DNA of 64,000 bases from Pseudomonas sp. FP2335 (GCF_030687535.1 NZ_CP117437.1:4957501-5021500); one strand, 5' to 3'. Positions 14,975-24,641 are shown, counted from the first letter of the stretch. Notes: generated by a model from the letters alone, not told the origin. Translations and numbers: made by a program.

Positions 14975-16858
14975 ATGCGTCAACCTGCTGTCCTCGCTGG
15001 CCCGCTTCTACGGCGGCTGGAACCCCACCGCCTGGTGTTCTGGCTGGTGGGCAGTCGTGAACTGGCGCTGACCCTCAAACTGCACGTTGCCGGGCAGGCC
15101 CGTCTGGTCACCCTGGACCAGGGCCAGTGCCAGGTCGTGCCGGTCGGGCGCCACGCGTTCATCCACCTGATCGACGTGCCGCTGGATGACGCGCTGCCCG
15201 AGGATGTAGAGATTGGTTATGACCTGCTGATCGACGGTCACGGCATCGCCGATTGGGCGCCGCACCTGCTCTATGCCAATGCCCACGGCCCGACGTTCGT
15301 GTTGCACAGTCGCATCCGGCAACTGGTGCACGGCTCCTGCCGCAAACCCCATCACCGTGCCGACGAAGGCTTGTTGTGTGTCGACCGCCTGCTGGCGGGT
15401 GCAGCCACCCCGACAGAACGTCCGGCCTTGCTGATGATGAGCGGCGACCAGATCTACGCAGACGATGTCGCCGGGCCGATGCTGCGGGCGATTCATGCCT
15501 TGGTCGAGCGCCTGGGCCTGTTCGACGAATCCCTTGAAGGTGCGGTGGTGGACGACAGCGCCAGCCTCTATGGGCATCGCGCCAGCTATTACCATCGTGC
15601 CGACCTGCTGCCCGCGCTGGAGAGCAACGAAACCCTGCGCGAACGCTTTTTTGGTGGGGCGAAGAAACCGATTTTCACCAGCAGCACCGCCGACAATCAC
15701 TTGGTGACCTTTGCCGAAGTGATCGCGATGTACCTGCTGGTATGGTCGCCCACGCCGTGGACACTGATCGCGCCGCAACCGCCGCAGTTGAGTGCGGACG
15801 AACAACGGCGGTACGCCCGGGAACAGGTGCAGATCGAACGGTTCCGCGATGGCCTGCCGGGTGTCGCGCGGGTGTTTGCGCACCTGTCCACACTGATGAT
15901 CTTTGACGACCATGACATCACCGACGACTGGAACCTCAGCGCCCAATGGGAAGAAACCGCCTACGGCCACCCGTTTTCCAAACGCATCATCGGCAACGCG
16001 CTGCTCGCCTATCTGCTCTGTCAGGGATGGGGTAACCAGCCGCAGGTGTTCGGTGATCTGCTGAGCCAGACCCAAACGCTCACCGCCCACGCCCTGGACA
16101 ATTGTCTCGATGCGACCAAACAGGATGAATTGCTCGAAACCCTGCTGACATTCCAGCACTGGCACTACGTGCTGCCCACCACTCCGGCCCTGGTGGTGCT
16201 CGACACCCGCACCCGGCGCTGGCGCAGCGAGTTCACCCTCAAGCAACCCTCCGGCCTGCTGGACTGGGAAGCCTTGAGCGAACTGCAACAGGCACTGCTC
16301 GACCACCCCTCGGCCATCATCGTCTCGCCCGCACCGATCTTCGGCGTCAAGCTGATCGAAACCGTGCAAAAGGTCTTCAGCTGGTGCGGTTACCCGCTGC
16401 TGGTGGACGCGGAAAACTGGATGGCCCATCGCGGCGCCGCCCAGGTGATCCTCAATATCTTCCGTCACTCCCGCACGCCGGGTAACTACGTGATCCTCTC
16501 CGGCGACGTGCATTACTCGTTCGTCTACGAAGTGCTGATCCGCCACCGCAACGCCGGCCCGAAAATCTGGCAGATCACCAGCAGCGGCATCAAGAACGAA
16601 TTCCCGCCGCGCCTGCTGGAATGGTTCGACCGCCTCAACCGCTGGCTCTACTCACCGCGCTCCCCGCTCAACTGGTTTACCCGTCGACGCACCATGCAAG
16701 TGGTGCCGCACATCCCCGAACACGCCGAAGCGGGCGAACGGCTATGGAATTCGGCAGGGATCGGCCAGGTGTTTTTCAACGAACAGGGCCAGCCTGAAGC
16801 AATCTACCAGCACAACGCCGATGGGACGCCGCAGACGCGGATGGTGGCGCCGCAGTAA
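14975..16858 (+). CDS. PhoD-like (alkaline phosphatase D family) metallophosphatase
   Basis: A protein of about 627 residues. The metallophosphatase motifs are GSCRKPHH, MMSGDQIYADD, IFDDHDITDDW and LSGDVHYSFVYE, in the order expected for PhoD-type phosphodiesterases or phosphomonoesterases. There is no signal peptide, unlike secreted PhoD, so this is the cytoplasmic type found in many proteobacteria and fungi, with unknown substrate. A TTG 21 bases upstream is also in frame. I prefer the ATG at 14975. Confidence 0.85.
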   Translation: MRQPAVLAGPLLRRLEPHRLVFWLVGSRELALTLKLHVAGQARLVTLDQGQCQVVPVGRHAFIHLIDVPLDDALPEDVEIGYDLLIDGHGIADWAPHLLYANAHGPTFVLHSRIRQLVHGSCRKPHHRADEGLLCVDRLLAGAATPTERPALLMMSGDQIYADDVAGPMLRAIHALVERLGLFDESLEGAVVDDSASLYGHRASYYHRADLLPALESNETLRERFFGGAKKPIFTSSTADNHLVTFAEVIAMYLLVWSPTPWTLIAPQPPQLSADEQRRYAREQVQIERFRDGLPGVARVFAHLSTLMIFDDHDITDDWNLSAQWEETAYGHPFSKRIIGNALLAYLLCQGWGNQPQVFGDLLSQTQTLTAHALDNCLDATKQDELLETLLTFQHWHYVLPTTPALVVLDTRTRRWRSEFTLKQPSGLLDWEALSELQQALLDHPSAIIVSPAPIFGVKLIETVQKVFSWCGYPLLVDAENWMAHRGAAQVILNIFRHSRTPGNYVILSGDVHYSFVYEVLIRHRNAGPKIWQITSSGIKNEFPPRLLEWFDRLNRWLYSPRSPLNWFTRRRTMQVVPHIPEHAEAGERLWNSAGIGQVFFNEQGQPEAIYQHNADGTPQTRMVAPQ

Positions 16859-16951
16859 TCCCCTAACGCCACGCGACTGCAGCCGCCTATTCAAAGCCCA
16901 CAACCTGCGATGTACAGTAGCCCCCAGCCAGCCCATGCAGGAAGCGCGCAA

Positions 16952-17407
16952 ATGGACGATAGATCCAGCAACAAGCCGTTAAAGAACGACTTTTCCGACC
17001 TCACCACCGACATGCTGCATGCGGTCATGGAACTGGTCAGCGACGGGGTCTGGGATTGGAACGCCAATACCGGTTTCGTGTACCGCAGCCCTGGCTGGTA
17101 CGAGATGCTCGGCTACCCCCGCCACTCCCTGGAGAACAGCGTGCTCACCTGGGAAACCGTGATCCACCCCGAGGACTTCCCTCGCGTGATGGCGGCGTTT
17201 GATGACTACATCAGCCAGCGCACAGCCCTTTACCAAACCGAATACCGCTGCCGCAAAGAAGACGGCAGCTACCTTTGGGTCGAGGATCGTGGCTACGTGA
17301 TCGCGCGTAACCCTGACGGCTCGGTGGCGCGCATGGTGGGGGCGCACCGTGATATTCATCTGCGCAAATGTTCCAGCGAAACCGGTGAACAGGCGCCGGG
17401 GAGCTGA
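16952..17407 (+). CDS. PAS-domain-only protein
   Basis: This 151-residue protein consists of one PAS_3 fold: SDGVWDWNANTGFVYRSPGW, WETVIHPEDFPRVMAAF, ETEYRCRKEDGSYLWVEDRG-type core and a final GAHRDI. Nothing follows the PAS domain except a short polar tail, so there is no kinase or cyclase output. It may be a stand-alone sensor or the remaining front of a larger signalling protein. GGAAG seven bases before the ATG at 16952 decides the start over the ATG at 16910. Confidence 0.75.
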   Translation: MDDRSSNKPLKNDFSDLTTDMLHAVMELVSDGVWDWNANTGFVYRSPGWYEMLGYPRHSLENSVLTWETVIHPEDFPRVMAAFDDYISQRTALYQTEYRCRKEDGSYLWVEDRGYVIARNPDGSVARMVGAHRDIHLRKCSSETGEQAPGS

Positions 17408-17443
17408 GGTGGGAAAAGCGCTGCGACTGGCTCCCCGCTGGCA

Positions 17444-17471
17444 GTGGCGGGGGAGCTTGCTCCCTCGCCAC
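17444..17471. repeat. REP of a second sequence class
   Basis: GTGGCGGGGGAGC-TTG-CTCCCTCGCCAC forms a near-perfect palindrome, different in sequence from the TGTGGGAGC elements elsewhere in the window. It lies between two convergent gene ends and may act as a terminator. Confidence 0.75.
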
Positions 17472-17481
17472 AGGTTATTGC

Positions 17482-18510
17482 CTACCTGACTGGCGGCGCG
17501 TATTGAATCCCGCCGTTGTTCCACAACGCATTCAACCCACGCTTGATCTTCAGCACGCTGCCCTGGCCAATGTTGCGCTCAAACACCTCGCCGTAGTTGC
17601 CCACCTGCTTGACGATCTGCACCACCCAATCCTTGCGCAGTTTCAGGTCCTTGCCGTACTCACCGTCTACGCCGAGCAAACGCGCCACATCCGGGTTCTT
17701 GGTGGTCTTGGCCTGCTCTTCGACGTTCTGCGAGGTGATGCCCATTTCCTCGGCATTGAGCATGGCAAACAGGGTCCACTTGACGATGCTGAACCACTCG
17801 TCATCGCCCTTGCGCACCAGCGGGCCCAGGGGTTCCTTGGAGATGATTTCCGGCAGCACCACAAATTCGTCCGGGTGGGCCATCTTGATGCGCTGGGCGT
17901 ACAGGCCCGACTGGTCGGTGGTCAGCACGTCGCAACGGCCGGCTTCCAGGCCCTTGGCGCTTTCATCGGCGGTGTCGAAGGTGATCGGCGTGTACTTCAG
18001 GCCGTGGGTGCGAAAGTAGTCGGAGACATTGAGTTCGGTGGTGGTGCCGGCCTGGATACACACCGTCGCGCCGTCCAGTTGCTTGGCGCTGGTGACGCCC
18101 AGCTTGTTGTTCACCAGAAAGCCGATGCCGTCGTAGTAGGTCACGCCGGTGAACACCAGGCCCATGCCCGAATCCCGCGAACTGGTCCAGGTGGTGTTGC
18201 GCGAGATCAGGTCGATTTCGCCGGACTGCAACGCAGTGAAACGCTCCTTGGCGGTCAACTGGCTGAACTTCACTTTCGACGCATCACCAAACACCGCCGC
18301 CGCGACGGCGTGGCACACGTCCACATCGATGCCGGTCATCTTGCCGTTGCTGTCCGGCACACCAAAGCCTGGCAAGCCGTCGCTGACACCGCACTGGATA
18401 AAGCCTTTCTTCTGGATCGCATCAAGGGTCACGCCCGCCTGGGCGGTGCCGGCCAGGCCCAGTACAGCGCCGGCAACAAGTGCGGCCAAGGTGGTTTTGA
18501 ATGGGGTCAT
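17482..18510 (-). CDS. Periplasmic general amino-acid binding protein (AapJ-like)
   Basis: A 342-residue ABC-transporter solute receptor with a signal peptide (ending AGTAQA near residue 25) and the AapJ signature run: GFIQCGVSDGLPGFG, GIDVDVCHAVAAAVFGD, ISRNTTWTSSRD. AapJ binds a broad set of L-amino acids for AapQMP. No permease or ATPase gene is next to it, so it must work with a transporter encoded elsewhere or has a private substrate. It is divergent from a LysR regulator followed by a class III aminotransferase, so a joint amino-acid use pathway is likely (inference). Confidence 0.9.
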   Translation of the reverse strand: MTPFKTTLAALVAGAVLGLAGTAQAGVTLDAIQKKGFIQCGVSDGLPGFGVPDSNGKMTGIDVDVCHAVAAAVFGDASKVKFSQLTAKERFTALQSGEIDLISRNTTWTSSRDSGMGLVFTGVTYYDGIGFLVNNKLGVTSAKQLDGATVCIQAGTTTELNVSDYFRTHGLKYTPITFDTADESAKGLEAGRCDVLTTDQSGLYAQRIKMAHPDEFVVLPEIISKEPLGPLVRKGDDEWFSIVKWTLFAMLNAEEMGITSQNVEEQAKTTKNPDVARLLGVDGEYGKDLKLRKDWVVQIVKQVGNYGEVFERNIGQGSVLKIKRGLNALWNNGGIQYAPPVR

Positions 18511-18653
18511 GCAAGGCTCTCCCTGTCGTTTTTTTTATTCGGCGCCGCATATCCCGCGCCGGTTTATAGTGCTGGCGGGCAGTATCAACGGCTTTGCGCC
18601 GCTGCCACAAACGACCTTTAGGCAAAGGCTCCTTCCGATTTGGAATGAACTGC

Positions 18654-19550
18654 ATGATTTCAAAACGCTTGACCCCCTCGATGACCGCCCTGCAGTGCTT
18701 CGAAGCCGCTGCCCGCCACCTGAGTTTCACCCGCGCCGCCGAAGAGCTGCACCTGACCCAGAGTGCCGTGAGCAAGCAAGTGGCGCAGTTGGAGGAAATG
18801 CTCTGCCACAACCTCTTCGAACGGGTGCGCCAGCGCTTGTACCTGTCGCCGGCGGGCTCGCTGTACCTGGCCGAAGTGCGCAAGATCCTCACGCAGGTGG
18901 ACATTTCCAGCCGCTACATCCTCACCTACGGTGGCGAGACCGAAGTGCTGCGCATCGCCACCCAACCGACCTTCGGTGACCGCTGGCTGGTGCCCAAGCT
19001 CAAGGACTTCGCGGCGCGCCACCCCAATATCCACCTCGACGTGCGCAACGAACTGGAACCCTTCGATGTGCTGCAGGCCAAGGCCGACATCGCGTTTTTC
19101 TTCGGCCAGGGCTCGTGGCCGGGGGCGACCTGCATCGAGTTGTTTCGTGAAGCGGTGGTACCGGTGTGTGCACCGGGGTTCGTCGCCGAGGGCAGCGACG
19201 CCTCGTCGCGCCATACCTTGCTGCAATGCACCTCGCGCCCGGAGGCCTGGCACGAATGGTTCCTGGAACAGGGCCTGCACTCGCAGAACAGCTACCACGG
19301 GCCGCGTTTCGACACCTTCTACATGTGCATCCGTGCCGCGCAGTCGGGCTACGGCGTAGCGCTGGTGCCACAGTATCTGGTGGCCGAAGAGCTGGCCAAT
19401 GGCAGTTTGATGATTGCGTGGCAGTACGCGATGCCCAGCGCTGGCGCGCACTTTATCGCCCACGCCGAACATGCCGGGGAGATTCCCAAGGTAAAGGCCT
19501 TTCTCAGCTGGATAGTCGAGGTAGCAAAGCAACGTGCTCCAACTGGATAG
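18654..19550 (+). CDS. LysR-family regulator, GcvA-like
   Basis: A 298-residue LysR protein. The winged HTH at the start reads LQCFEAAARHLSFTRAAEEL, then LTQSAVSKQVAQLE, and the substrate domain begins near residue 90. The sequence is of the GcvA/DsdC subgroup, which mostly controls amino-acid metabolism. I chose the ATG at 18654, with GGAAT upstream, over the ATG at 18645, which has no site. It is divergent from the binding-protein gene and 148 bases before the aminotransferase gene, both likely targets. Confidence 0.88.
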   Translation: MISKRLTPSMTALQCFEAAARHLSFTRAAEELHLTQSAVSKQVAQLEEMLCHNLFERVRQRLYLSPAGSLYLAEVRKILTQVDISSRYILTYGGETEVLRIATQPTFGDRWLVPKLKDFAARHPNIHLDVRNELEPFDVLQAKADIAFFFGQGSWPGATCIELFREAVVPVCAPGFVAEGSDASSRHTLLQCTSRPEAWHEWFLEQGLHSQNSYHGPRFDTFYMCIRAAQSGYGVALVPQYLVAEELANGSLMIAWQYAMPSAGAHFIAHAEHAGEIPKVKAFLSWIVEVAKQRAPTG

Positions 19551-19698
19551 GGACGGCTGCACGCCCCGCGGCAGCAAGCGCCCTCGCCACGGCACATCCC
19601 GAATTTTAATAATGACCCGGCGACTTTATTTCGTTTGCGACAAGGCCCGGCGCACGGCTTAGATAAAAAGGTGCCCTCCATTGCCGAGTCCCAGATTC

Positions 19699-20949
19699 AT
19701 GAGCCGCGAAACCATCAGCCAGTCGATTTCCATCGTTCACCCCATCAGCCTCAGCCACGGCAGGAACGCCGAGGTCTGGGACACCACGGGCAAACGGTAT
19801 ATCGATTTTGTCGGCGGCATCGGCGTACTCAACCTCGGCCATTGCCACCCCGGTGTGGTCGCAGCGATTCGCGAACAGGCGACAAAGTTGACCCACTACG
19901 CGTTCAACGCCGCGCCCCACGCGCCCTACATTGAACTGATGACGCGTCTGAGCGCGTTTATCCCAGTGGATTACCCGGTCAGCGGCATGCTCACCAACAG
20001 TGGCGCGGAAGCTGCGGAAAACGCCTTGAAGATCGTGCGCGGCGCCACTGGCCGCACGGCGGTGATCGCGTTTGACGGCGCGTTCCACGGCCGTACCCTG
20101 GCCACGCTCAACCTCAATGGCAAGGTAGCGCCCTACAAGCAAAAGGTCGGCGTACTACCCGGCCCTGTGTACCACTTGCCTTATCCAAGCCCCGATAACG
20201 ACGTGTCCTGCGCCGAGGCCTTGAAGGCCATGGACCGCCTGTTCAGCGTGGAAATCGACGTCAACGACGTAGCCTGCTTCATCATCGAGCCGGTGCAGGG
20301 CGAAGGCGGTTTCCTGGCCCTGGACAGTGAGTTCGCCCAAGCCTTGCGGCAGTTTTGCGATGAAAAGAACATCCTGCTGATCGCCGATGAAATCCAGTCC
20401 GGCTTCGGCCGCACCGGCCAGCGCTTCGCCTTTTCGCGCCTGGGTATTGAGCCGGACCTGATCCTGCTGGGCAAAAGCATCGCCGGTGGCGTACCGCTGG
20501 GTGCGGTGGTCGGGCGCAAGGCGCTGCTCGACAACCTGCCCAAAGGCGGATTGGGCGGCACCTATTCCGGCAACCCGATTGCCTGCGCAGCAGCGTTGGC
20601 CACGCTGGATGCGATGAGCGATGCGCACTTGAACACATGGGGCGCGCAGCAGGAAGAAGCCATCGTCAGCCGCTACAACGCCTGGCGTGCACAAGGCCTG
20701 TCGCCCTACCTCGGCCGCCTGACCGGCGTCGGCGCCATGCGCGGCATCGAGTTGGCCCACGCCGACGGCACGCCAGCGCCCCAGCAACTCACGCAATTGC
20801 TCGGTCTGGCGCGGGATTCAGGCTTGCTGCTGATGCCCAGCGGCAAGTCGCGGCACATCATCCGCTTGCTCGCACCGCTGACGATCGAGCCTGCGGTGCT
20901 GGAGGAAGGCCTGGATATTTTGCAGCGCTGCCTGGCGCAGTTGGTCTGA
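19699..20949 (+). CDS. Class III PLP aminotransferase (4-aminobutyrate aminotransferase-like)
   Basis: A 416-residue omega-aminotransferase: DFVGGIGVLNLGHCHP, SGAEAAENALKIVRG, AFHGRTLATL, the cofactor-binding Asp in LIADEIQSGFGRTG, and the Schiff-base Lys in LLGKSIAGGVPLG. The family moves an amino group from an omega-amino acid or diamine to 2-oxoglutarate. GABA, 5-aminovalerate or ornithine are possible donors, and the sequence alone does not decide. The first in-frame start is TTG at 19681. I prefer the ATG at 19699. The gene follows a LysR regulator in the same direction. Confidence 0.87.
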   Translation: MSRETISQSISIVHPISLSHGRNAEVWDTTGKRYIDFVGGIGVLNLGHCHPGVVAAIREQATKLTHYAFNAAPHAPYIELMTRLSAFIPVDYPVSGMLTNSGAEAAENALKIVRGATGRTAVIAFDGAFHGRTLATLNLNGKVAPYKQKVGVLPGPVYHLPYPSPDNDVSCAEALKAMDRLFSVEIDVNDVACFIIEPVQGEGGFLALDSEFAQALRQFCDEKNILLIADEIQSGFGRTGQRFAFSRLGIEPDLILLGKSIAGGVPLGAVVGRKALLDNLPKGGLGGTYSGNPIACAAALATLDAMSDAHLNTWGAQQEEAIVSRYNAWRAQGLSPYLGRLTGVGAMRGIELAHADGTPAPQQLTQLLGLARDSGLLLMPSGKSRHIIRLLAPLTIEPAVLEEGLDILQRCLAQLV

Positions 20950-21054
20950 TTGCGTCACCTCTGAGCGGGTCGCCCCTCCGAACTGCTGTCAAAGTGCTAT
21001 ACCGTTGTTCTCAGCAGAGAACTCCAGGGTCACATTTTGCGCAGTCATCCCCAT

Positions 21055-21486
21055 ATGGAACCGGAGCGGGCCTTGAATACGGGTGCCCTGACGGCCCGCG
21101 AACAAGCGGTATTGCGATTGATCAGCATGGGCATGGATTGCCAGGCGGTAGCCCTGCACCTGGCCATCAGCCCACTGACCGCGCGTAAACACCGCAGCAA
21201 TATCCTGGCGAAAACCGGGCTCAAGTCTGCGGTTCAACTCGCCACCTTTGCCGTCGAATGGGAATTCCACCCCGGCCGTCGGCGGCTGGCCCTTGCACCA
21301 CCGTTGACACGCCGTGAACGGGAAATTGCCGAATACATCGCCGCCGGGCAAACCAGCAAGCAAATTGCAAAAAACCTCGGCATCAGTGACCTCACCGTGC
21401 GCAAACACCGGGAAAACCTCTACCGTAAACTCGGCATCCAGCGCATGGCGCAACTGGTCCTCTACTGCCTGCAACACCCGCTCTAG
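21055..21486 (+). CDS. Regulator with two tandem LuxR-type HTH domains
   Basis: A 143-residue protein made of two GerE-type DNA-binding domains and nothing else. The first is LTAREQAVLRLISMGMDCQ...SPLTARKHRSNILAKTGL. The second is LTRREREIAEYIAAGQTSKQIAKNLGISDLTVRK. About 20 residues link them. No receiver or ligand domain exists. Such a two-headed layout suggests binding of paired half-sites without a signal-receiving part, or a domain duplication in a small regulator. It lies 171 bases before a kinase/regulator pair in the same direction. The start is the ATG at 21055, and a TTG at 21037 is also in frame. Confidence 0.8.
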   Translation: MEPERALNTGALTAREQAVLRLISMGMDCQAVALHLAISPLTARKHRSNILAKTGLKSAVQLATFAVEWEFHPGRRRLALAPPLTRREREIAEYIAAGQTSKQIAKNLGISDLTVRKHRENLYRKLGIQRMAQLVLYCLQHPL

Positions 21487-21657
21487 ACTGCCATGCCCGC
21501 GTAAAACCTACGCCATCGGCAGTATTGCGCTGCACGCGGCTGGACTCCAATGTTGTGATTCATCCCCCTTTGCAAGGAACATCGGGCAAGTGACACAGCA
21601 ACCTTCAGCACCGCCCTTTTTGTGACGCACTATCCCGATCTATCACGGAGACAAGGA

Positions 21658-22383
21658 ATGTCACGTCAAAAAACCCTGCGTGCCGGGCCACAGACCTTTG
21701 CCCCGCACGCCTCGCCAGCAACGCCTGTGCTTGAACTGTCGCCGCTTGAACAAGAGCGCCGACGCATTTCCCACGAACTGCACGACCAACCGCTGCAAAC
21801 CCTGGCATGGGCGCAACTGCGCCTGGCGGAGTTGAATCGCCACGAGGGCAGCGCCCATATCCGACCGATGATCGAGGACATACGGCGCCTGATTCGTGAC
21901 GTGAGCCAACAACTGCGCCAAGTGATCGACGGCCTGGTGCGCCCCCCCGCGGGCGGCTTGCGCCTGGATGATGCGCTGCGTACCAGCGTGCGCGAAATGC
22001 ACCAGCGTTTCACCGGTTCGCCATCGATTCTGCTCAACCTTCAGGGGCCACGCCTGCCGCTTGCGCCACCGCTGATGGCCGCCGTGTTGCGTGCCGTCCA
22101 GGAGTTGCTGGCCAACCTGCGCAAACACAGCGAGGCGAGCCAGGCGTTCCTGAGTTCTTCGTGCCTTCAGCGCTGCGTTGAAGTGGTGCTGGCCGATTGT
22201 GGCCGTGGCTTTGACCCGACGCTGATAGACCCCTCCCGCGGCTTGGCGAGCATCCGCCAACGCCTGGAAGCGGTCGGTGCCAGGCTAATGATCGACTCGC
22301 GCCCTGGCTTTGGCACATGCGCCCGTGTGGTGATCCCAGTGGCCCCAGCACATCACCGGCGTTTCAGGGTACCTGCGCCGTGA
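21658..22383 (+). CDS. Soluble NarL-type sensor histidine kinase
   Basis: A 241-residue kinase without membrane helices. It has a HisKA_3 dimerisation domain with the phospho-acceptor His in RRRISHELHDQPLQTL and an ATPase domain with RAVQELLANLRKHSEA, LADCGRGFD and GLASIRQRLEAVGA. A sensory domain is absent apart from about 40 N-terminal residues, so the signal must come through a partner protein. GGAG eight bases before the ATG at 21658 sets the start. The next gene overlaps its stop (GTGA). Confidence 0.87.
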   Translation: MSRQKTLRAGPQTFAPHASPATPVLELSPLEQERRRISHELHDQPLQTLAWAQLRLAELNRHEGSAHIRPMIEDIRRLIRDVSQQLRQVIDGLVRPPAGGLRLDDALRTSVREMHQRFTGSPSILLNLQGPRLPLAPPLMAAVLRAVQELLANLRKHSEASQAFLSSSCLQRCVEVVLADCGRGFDPTLIDPSRGLASIRQRLEAVGARLMIDSRPGFGTCARVVIPVAPAHHRRFRVPAP

Positions 22384-23024
22384 GCGGCGCCCCATTGCGG
22401 GTGCTGCTGGTTGACGATCACCAACTGTTTCGCCAGGGCCTGGCCGCCTTGCTCGCCGCCGAGGCGGACATGCACGTTGTCGGCCAGGCAGAAAATGGCC
22501 TGCAGGCGTTGGCGCAGATTGACCTGCTGCGCCCCGAGTTGGTGGTGCTGGATATGGAGATGCCGCTGCTCAACGGTATCGACACGTTGCTTCGCGCCCG
22601 CCAGGCCTACCCCGCGGCACGTTGTCTGTGCGTTTCCGCCCATGGTGAACTGCGCAAGATTGCCCTGGCGCTGGAGTCGGGGGCCTGCGGTTACCTGCTC
22701 AAGGACTGCGCCGCCGAAGAACTGCTCAAGGCCTTGCGCAGTGTGGCCGGCGGGCGCATCTACCTGTCACCGGAGGTGGCCACCGAGATGGTCGCCCATC
22801 AACACCCCAGCCAACGCACCGGGGTCGCTGGAGCCCCCTTGAGCCCGCGCGAAAAACAGATCCTGCAGTTGCTGGTGGAAGGCTGCACCACGCGGGTGAT
22901 TGCCGAACGCATGCACATCAGCAGCAAGACCGTGAGCACCCACCGCGAGCACATCATGAGCAAGCTCAACGTCAAAGGCATCGCCCAACTGACCCGTTAT
23001 GCGCTACGCGAAGGCCTGGTCTGA
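22380..23024 (+). CDS. NarL/FixJ-family response regulator (GTG start)
   Basis: A 214-residue regulator: receiver with VDDHQLF, phospho-acceptor Asp in LVVLDMEMPLLNG, Lys in YLLKDCAAEE, then a LuxR-type HTH (LSPREKQILQLLVEG, SSKTVSTHREHIMSKL). The GTG at 22380 overlaps the kinase stop, which shows that the two are one unit. About 200 bases further lies the gene for the first of the unknown paired proteins, which is therefore the most likely target (inference). Confidence 0.9.
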   Translation: MSGAPLRVLLVDDHQLFRQGLAALLAAEADMHVVGQAENGLQALAQIDLLRPELVVLDMEMPLLNGIDTLLRARQAYPAARCLCVSAHGELRKIALALESGACGYLLKDCAAEELLKALRSVAGGRIYLSPEVATEMVAHQHPSQRTGVAGAPLSPREKQILQLLVEGCTTRVIAERMHISSKTVSTHREHIMSKLNVKGIAQLTRYALREGLV

Positions 23025-23227
23025 CGGCGAGCATCGGTACTTGTACCGATCCGAAAATCAGCATTGCGGAACACGTAAATCAGCATCCGGCACAGTGCCT
23101 CGAACGCCCGCGATGACGAATATGGCCTCCGGCTATCAGTGCCCTTCACCTTTTGCATTGATGGCCTTCGGAGACCGCGGCGGTTGCCCGGTGCTCGGTT
23201 TACTCAACCGATTTGGAGCTTAATGTC

Positions 23228-24586
23228 ATGGCTAACGTTGATACGCTGGACCTGTGGGCAAAATGGATGGGGGCTGTACAAAATCAAGCATTGAGCGGTG
23301 GGCTGGGCGGCGGTCAGCGCTTCAGCGCAGGTTCCACCACGCTGAACGTCGACCTGGGCAACGTCGACCCGACGATCGTCAATTACTACATCCACGGCCT
23401 GGGCGATGTGGTGCCCGCCAACAGCCCGTCGTACTCGCCGGCCGGCGGCCTGCTGACCAGCTACGCGGTGTTTCTGGATTGCATCGACCTGGGCGCGATC
23501 CCCAACCCGAACCTGGCCAGCCAGGTGAACCTTGCCACGTCGGCGTTGAACACCGCGCAAACCGCGTTCAACAACGTCACCACCCAGGCGATCCAGCAGT
23601 ACGTCAACTACAAAGCCATCAACTCTCCACCGTTTGTGCCGTTCTCGACGTGGGTCGTACAAAGCTACCCAAGCTACGTCACCGCCAACAACAACCTGAT
23701 TGGCGCCGCCAATGCCCTCGATTCGTTGATGGTGCAGGCGTATGGCGCCGGGTATGTGCCGTTGCAGCAAGCACGCAGCAAGGTCGGGATCAACGGTGCG
23801 CAGAGCCTCACCGCGCAAAACCCGTTCAACATGGCCGTGACCTCCGGGTCGATCGCAGCGCCGGGTTCACAGCCGGTGGTCGTCGGTGGCACCACTCCAC
23901 CACCGGCCAGTGCGTTGGTATCGTCCTTTGCTCCGTCCTACACCCTGCAAGGATTTTCCACCGCGTATGCAGCCTGGCAAGCCGCTAGCGTCGCCGGGCA
24001 GGTCGGGGCCTCGATCTCGGTCAGCTCCAGCACCGCCAGTTACAGTTTCAGCCAATCCGGCTGGAGTGCTTCGGCGAATGCCAGCCTGTTCGGTGATTTT
24101 TTCAACTTCACCGCCAGCGGTTCCGCCAGTGGCCAGAAAACCAGCATCGACACCTCAAGCAGCGACTTCTCGCTGACCGTCGACTTCACTGGTCTGGGCA
24201 GCTTTATCATCGCTCCGGGCGCCTGGTGGGATAACGGTTCACTGGTGAACACCTTCCAGAACAAACTCAAACCGGGCTCGCCGGCCTTCTTCGGCGAAAA
24301 CGGCTCCCTGGCGGCCGTGCCGACGCAACTGGTGGTCGGCTTTGAGCCAACGGTGAAACTGAAAATGAAGGCCAGCGACTACAGCAACGTGAAAAGCAGC
24401 TGGCAATCCCAGGCCACCGCGTCCATCGGCATCGGCCCGTTCCGCATCGGGTCGGCGACCACGTCCGCCTATGGCAGCAAACAAGACATCCGTTGGGATG
24501 ACGCCTCGGCCACCGTGACCATCGGTCCGATCCACAGCAGCCTGCCGATTCTGTTGGGTGTGGTCAGCCAACAACTGGGCCAGTGA
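23228..24586 (+). CDS. Unknown protein A, first of a related pair
   Basis: This 452-residue protein belongs to no family I recognise. It has no signal peptide and no membrane helix. The first half is rich in Ala, Asn, Pro and Ser. A Ser-rich central part (SASGSASGQKTSIDTSSSD) precedes a C-terminal region with SFIIAPGAWWDNGSL, VVGFEPTVKLKMKASDYSN, IGPFRIGSATTS and, at the end, LPILLGVVSQ. The same order of motifs recurs in the next protein, so the two are distant paralogues. GGAGC nine bases before the ATG at 23228 supports that start. The gene follows the NarL-type two-component pair after 203 bases. Function unknown. Confidence 0.8.
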   Translation: MANVDTLDLWAKWMGAVQNQALSGGLGGGQRFSAGSTTLNVDLGNVDPTIVNYYIHGLGDVVPANSPSYSPAGGLLTSYAVFLDCIDLGAIPNPNLASQVNLATSALNTAQTAFNNVTTQAIQQYVNYKAINSPPFVPFSTWVVQSYPSYVTANNNLIGAANALDSLMVQAYGAGYVPLQQARSKVGINGAQSLTAQNPFNMAVTSGSIAAPGSQPVVVGGTTPPPASALVSSFAPSYTLQGFSTAYAAWQAASVAGQVGASISVSSSTASYSFSQSGWSASANASLFGDFFNFTASGSASGQKTSIDTSSSDFSLTVDFTGLGSFIIAPGAWWDNGSLVNTFQNKLKPGSPAFFGENGSLAAVPTQLVVGFEPTVKLKMKASDYSNVKSSWQSQATASIGIGPFRIGSATTSAYGSKQDIRWDDASATVTIGPIHSSLPILLGVVSQQLGQ

Positions 24587-24593
24587 CAGCCCG

Positions 24594-24618
24594 GCCGGGG
24601 GCCTTCGCGGCTCCCGGC
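24594..24618 (+). other. Strong intercistronic hairpin between the paired unknown genes
   Basis: GCCGGGGGCC (24594-24603) pairs with GGCTCCCGGC (24609-24618) around a five-base loop, with one G-U pair. No T run follows, so it is not a standard terminator. It could set the ratio of the two proteins by processing or partial termination. Confidence 0.6.
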
Positions 24619-24641
24619 TTCATGGCACAGGAGCATCGCGC

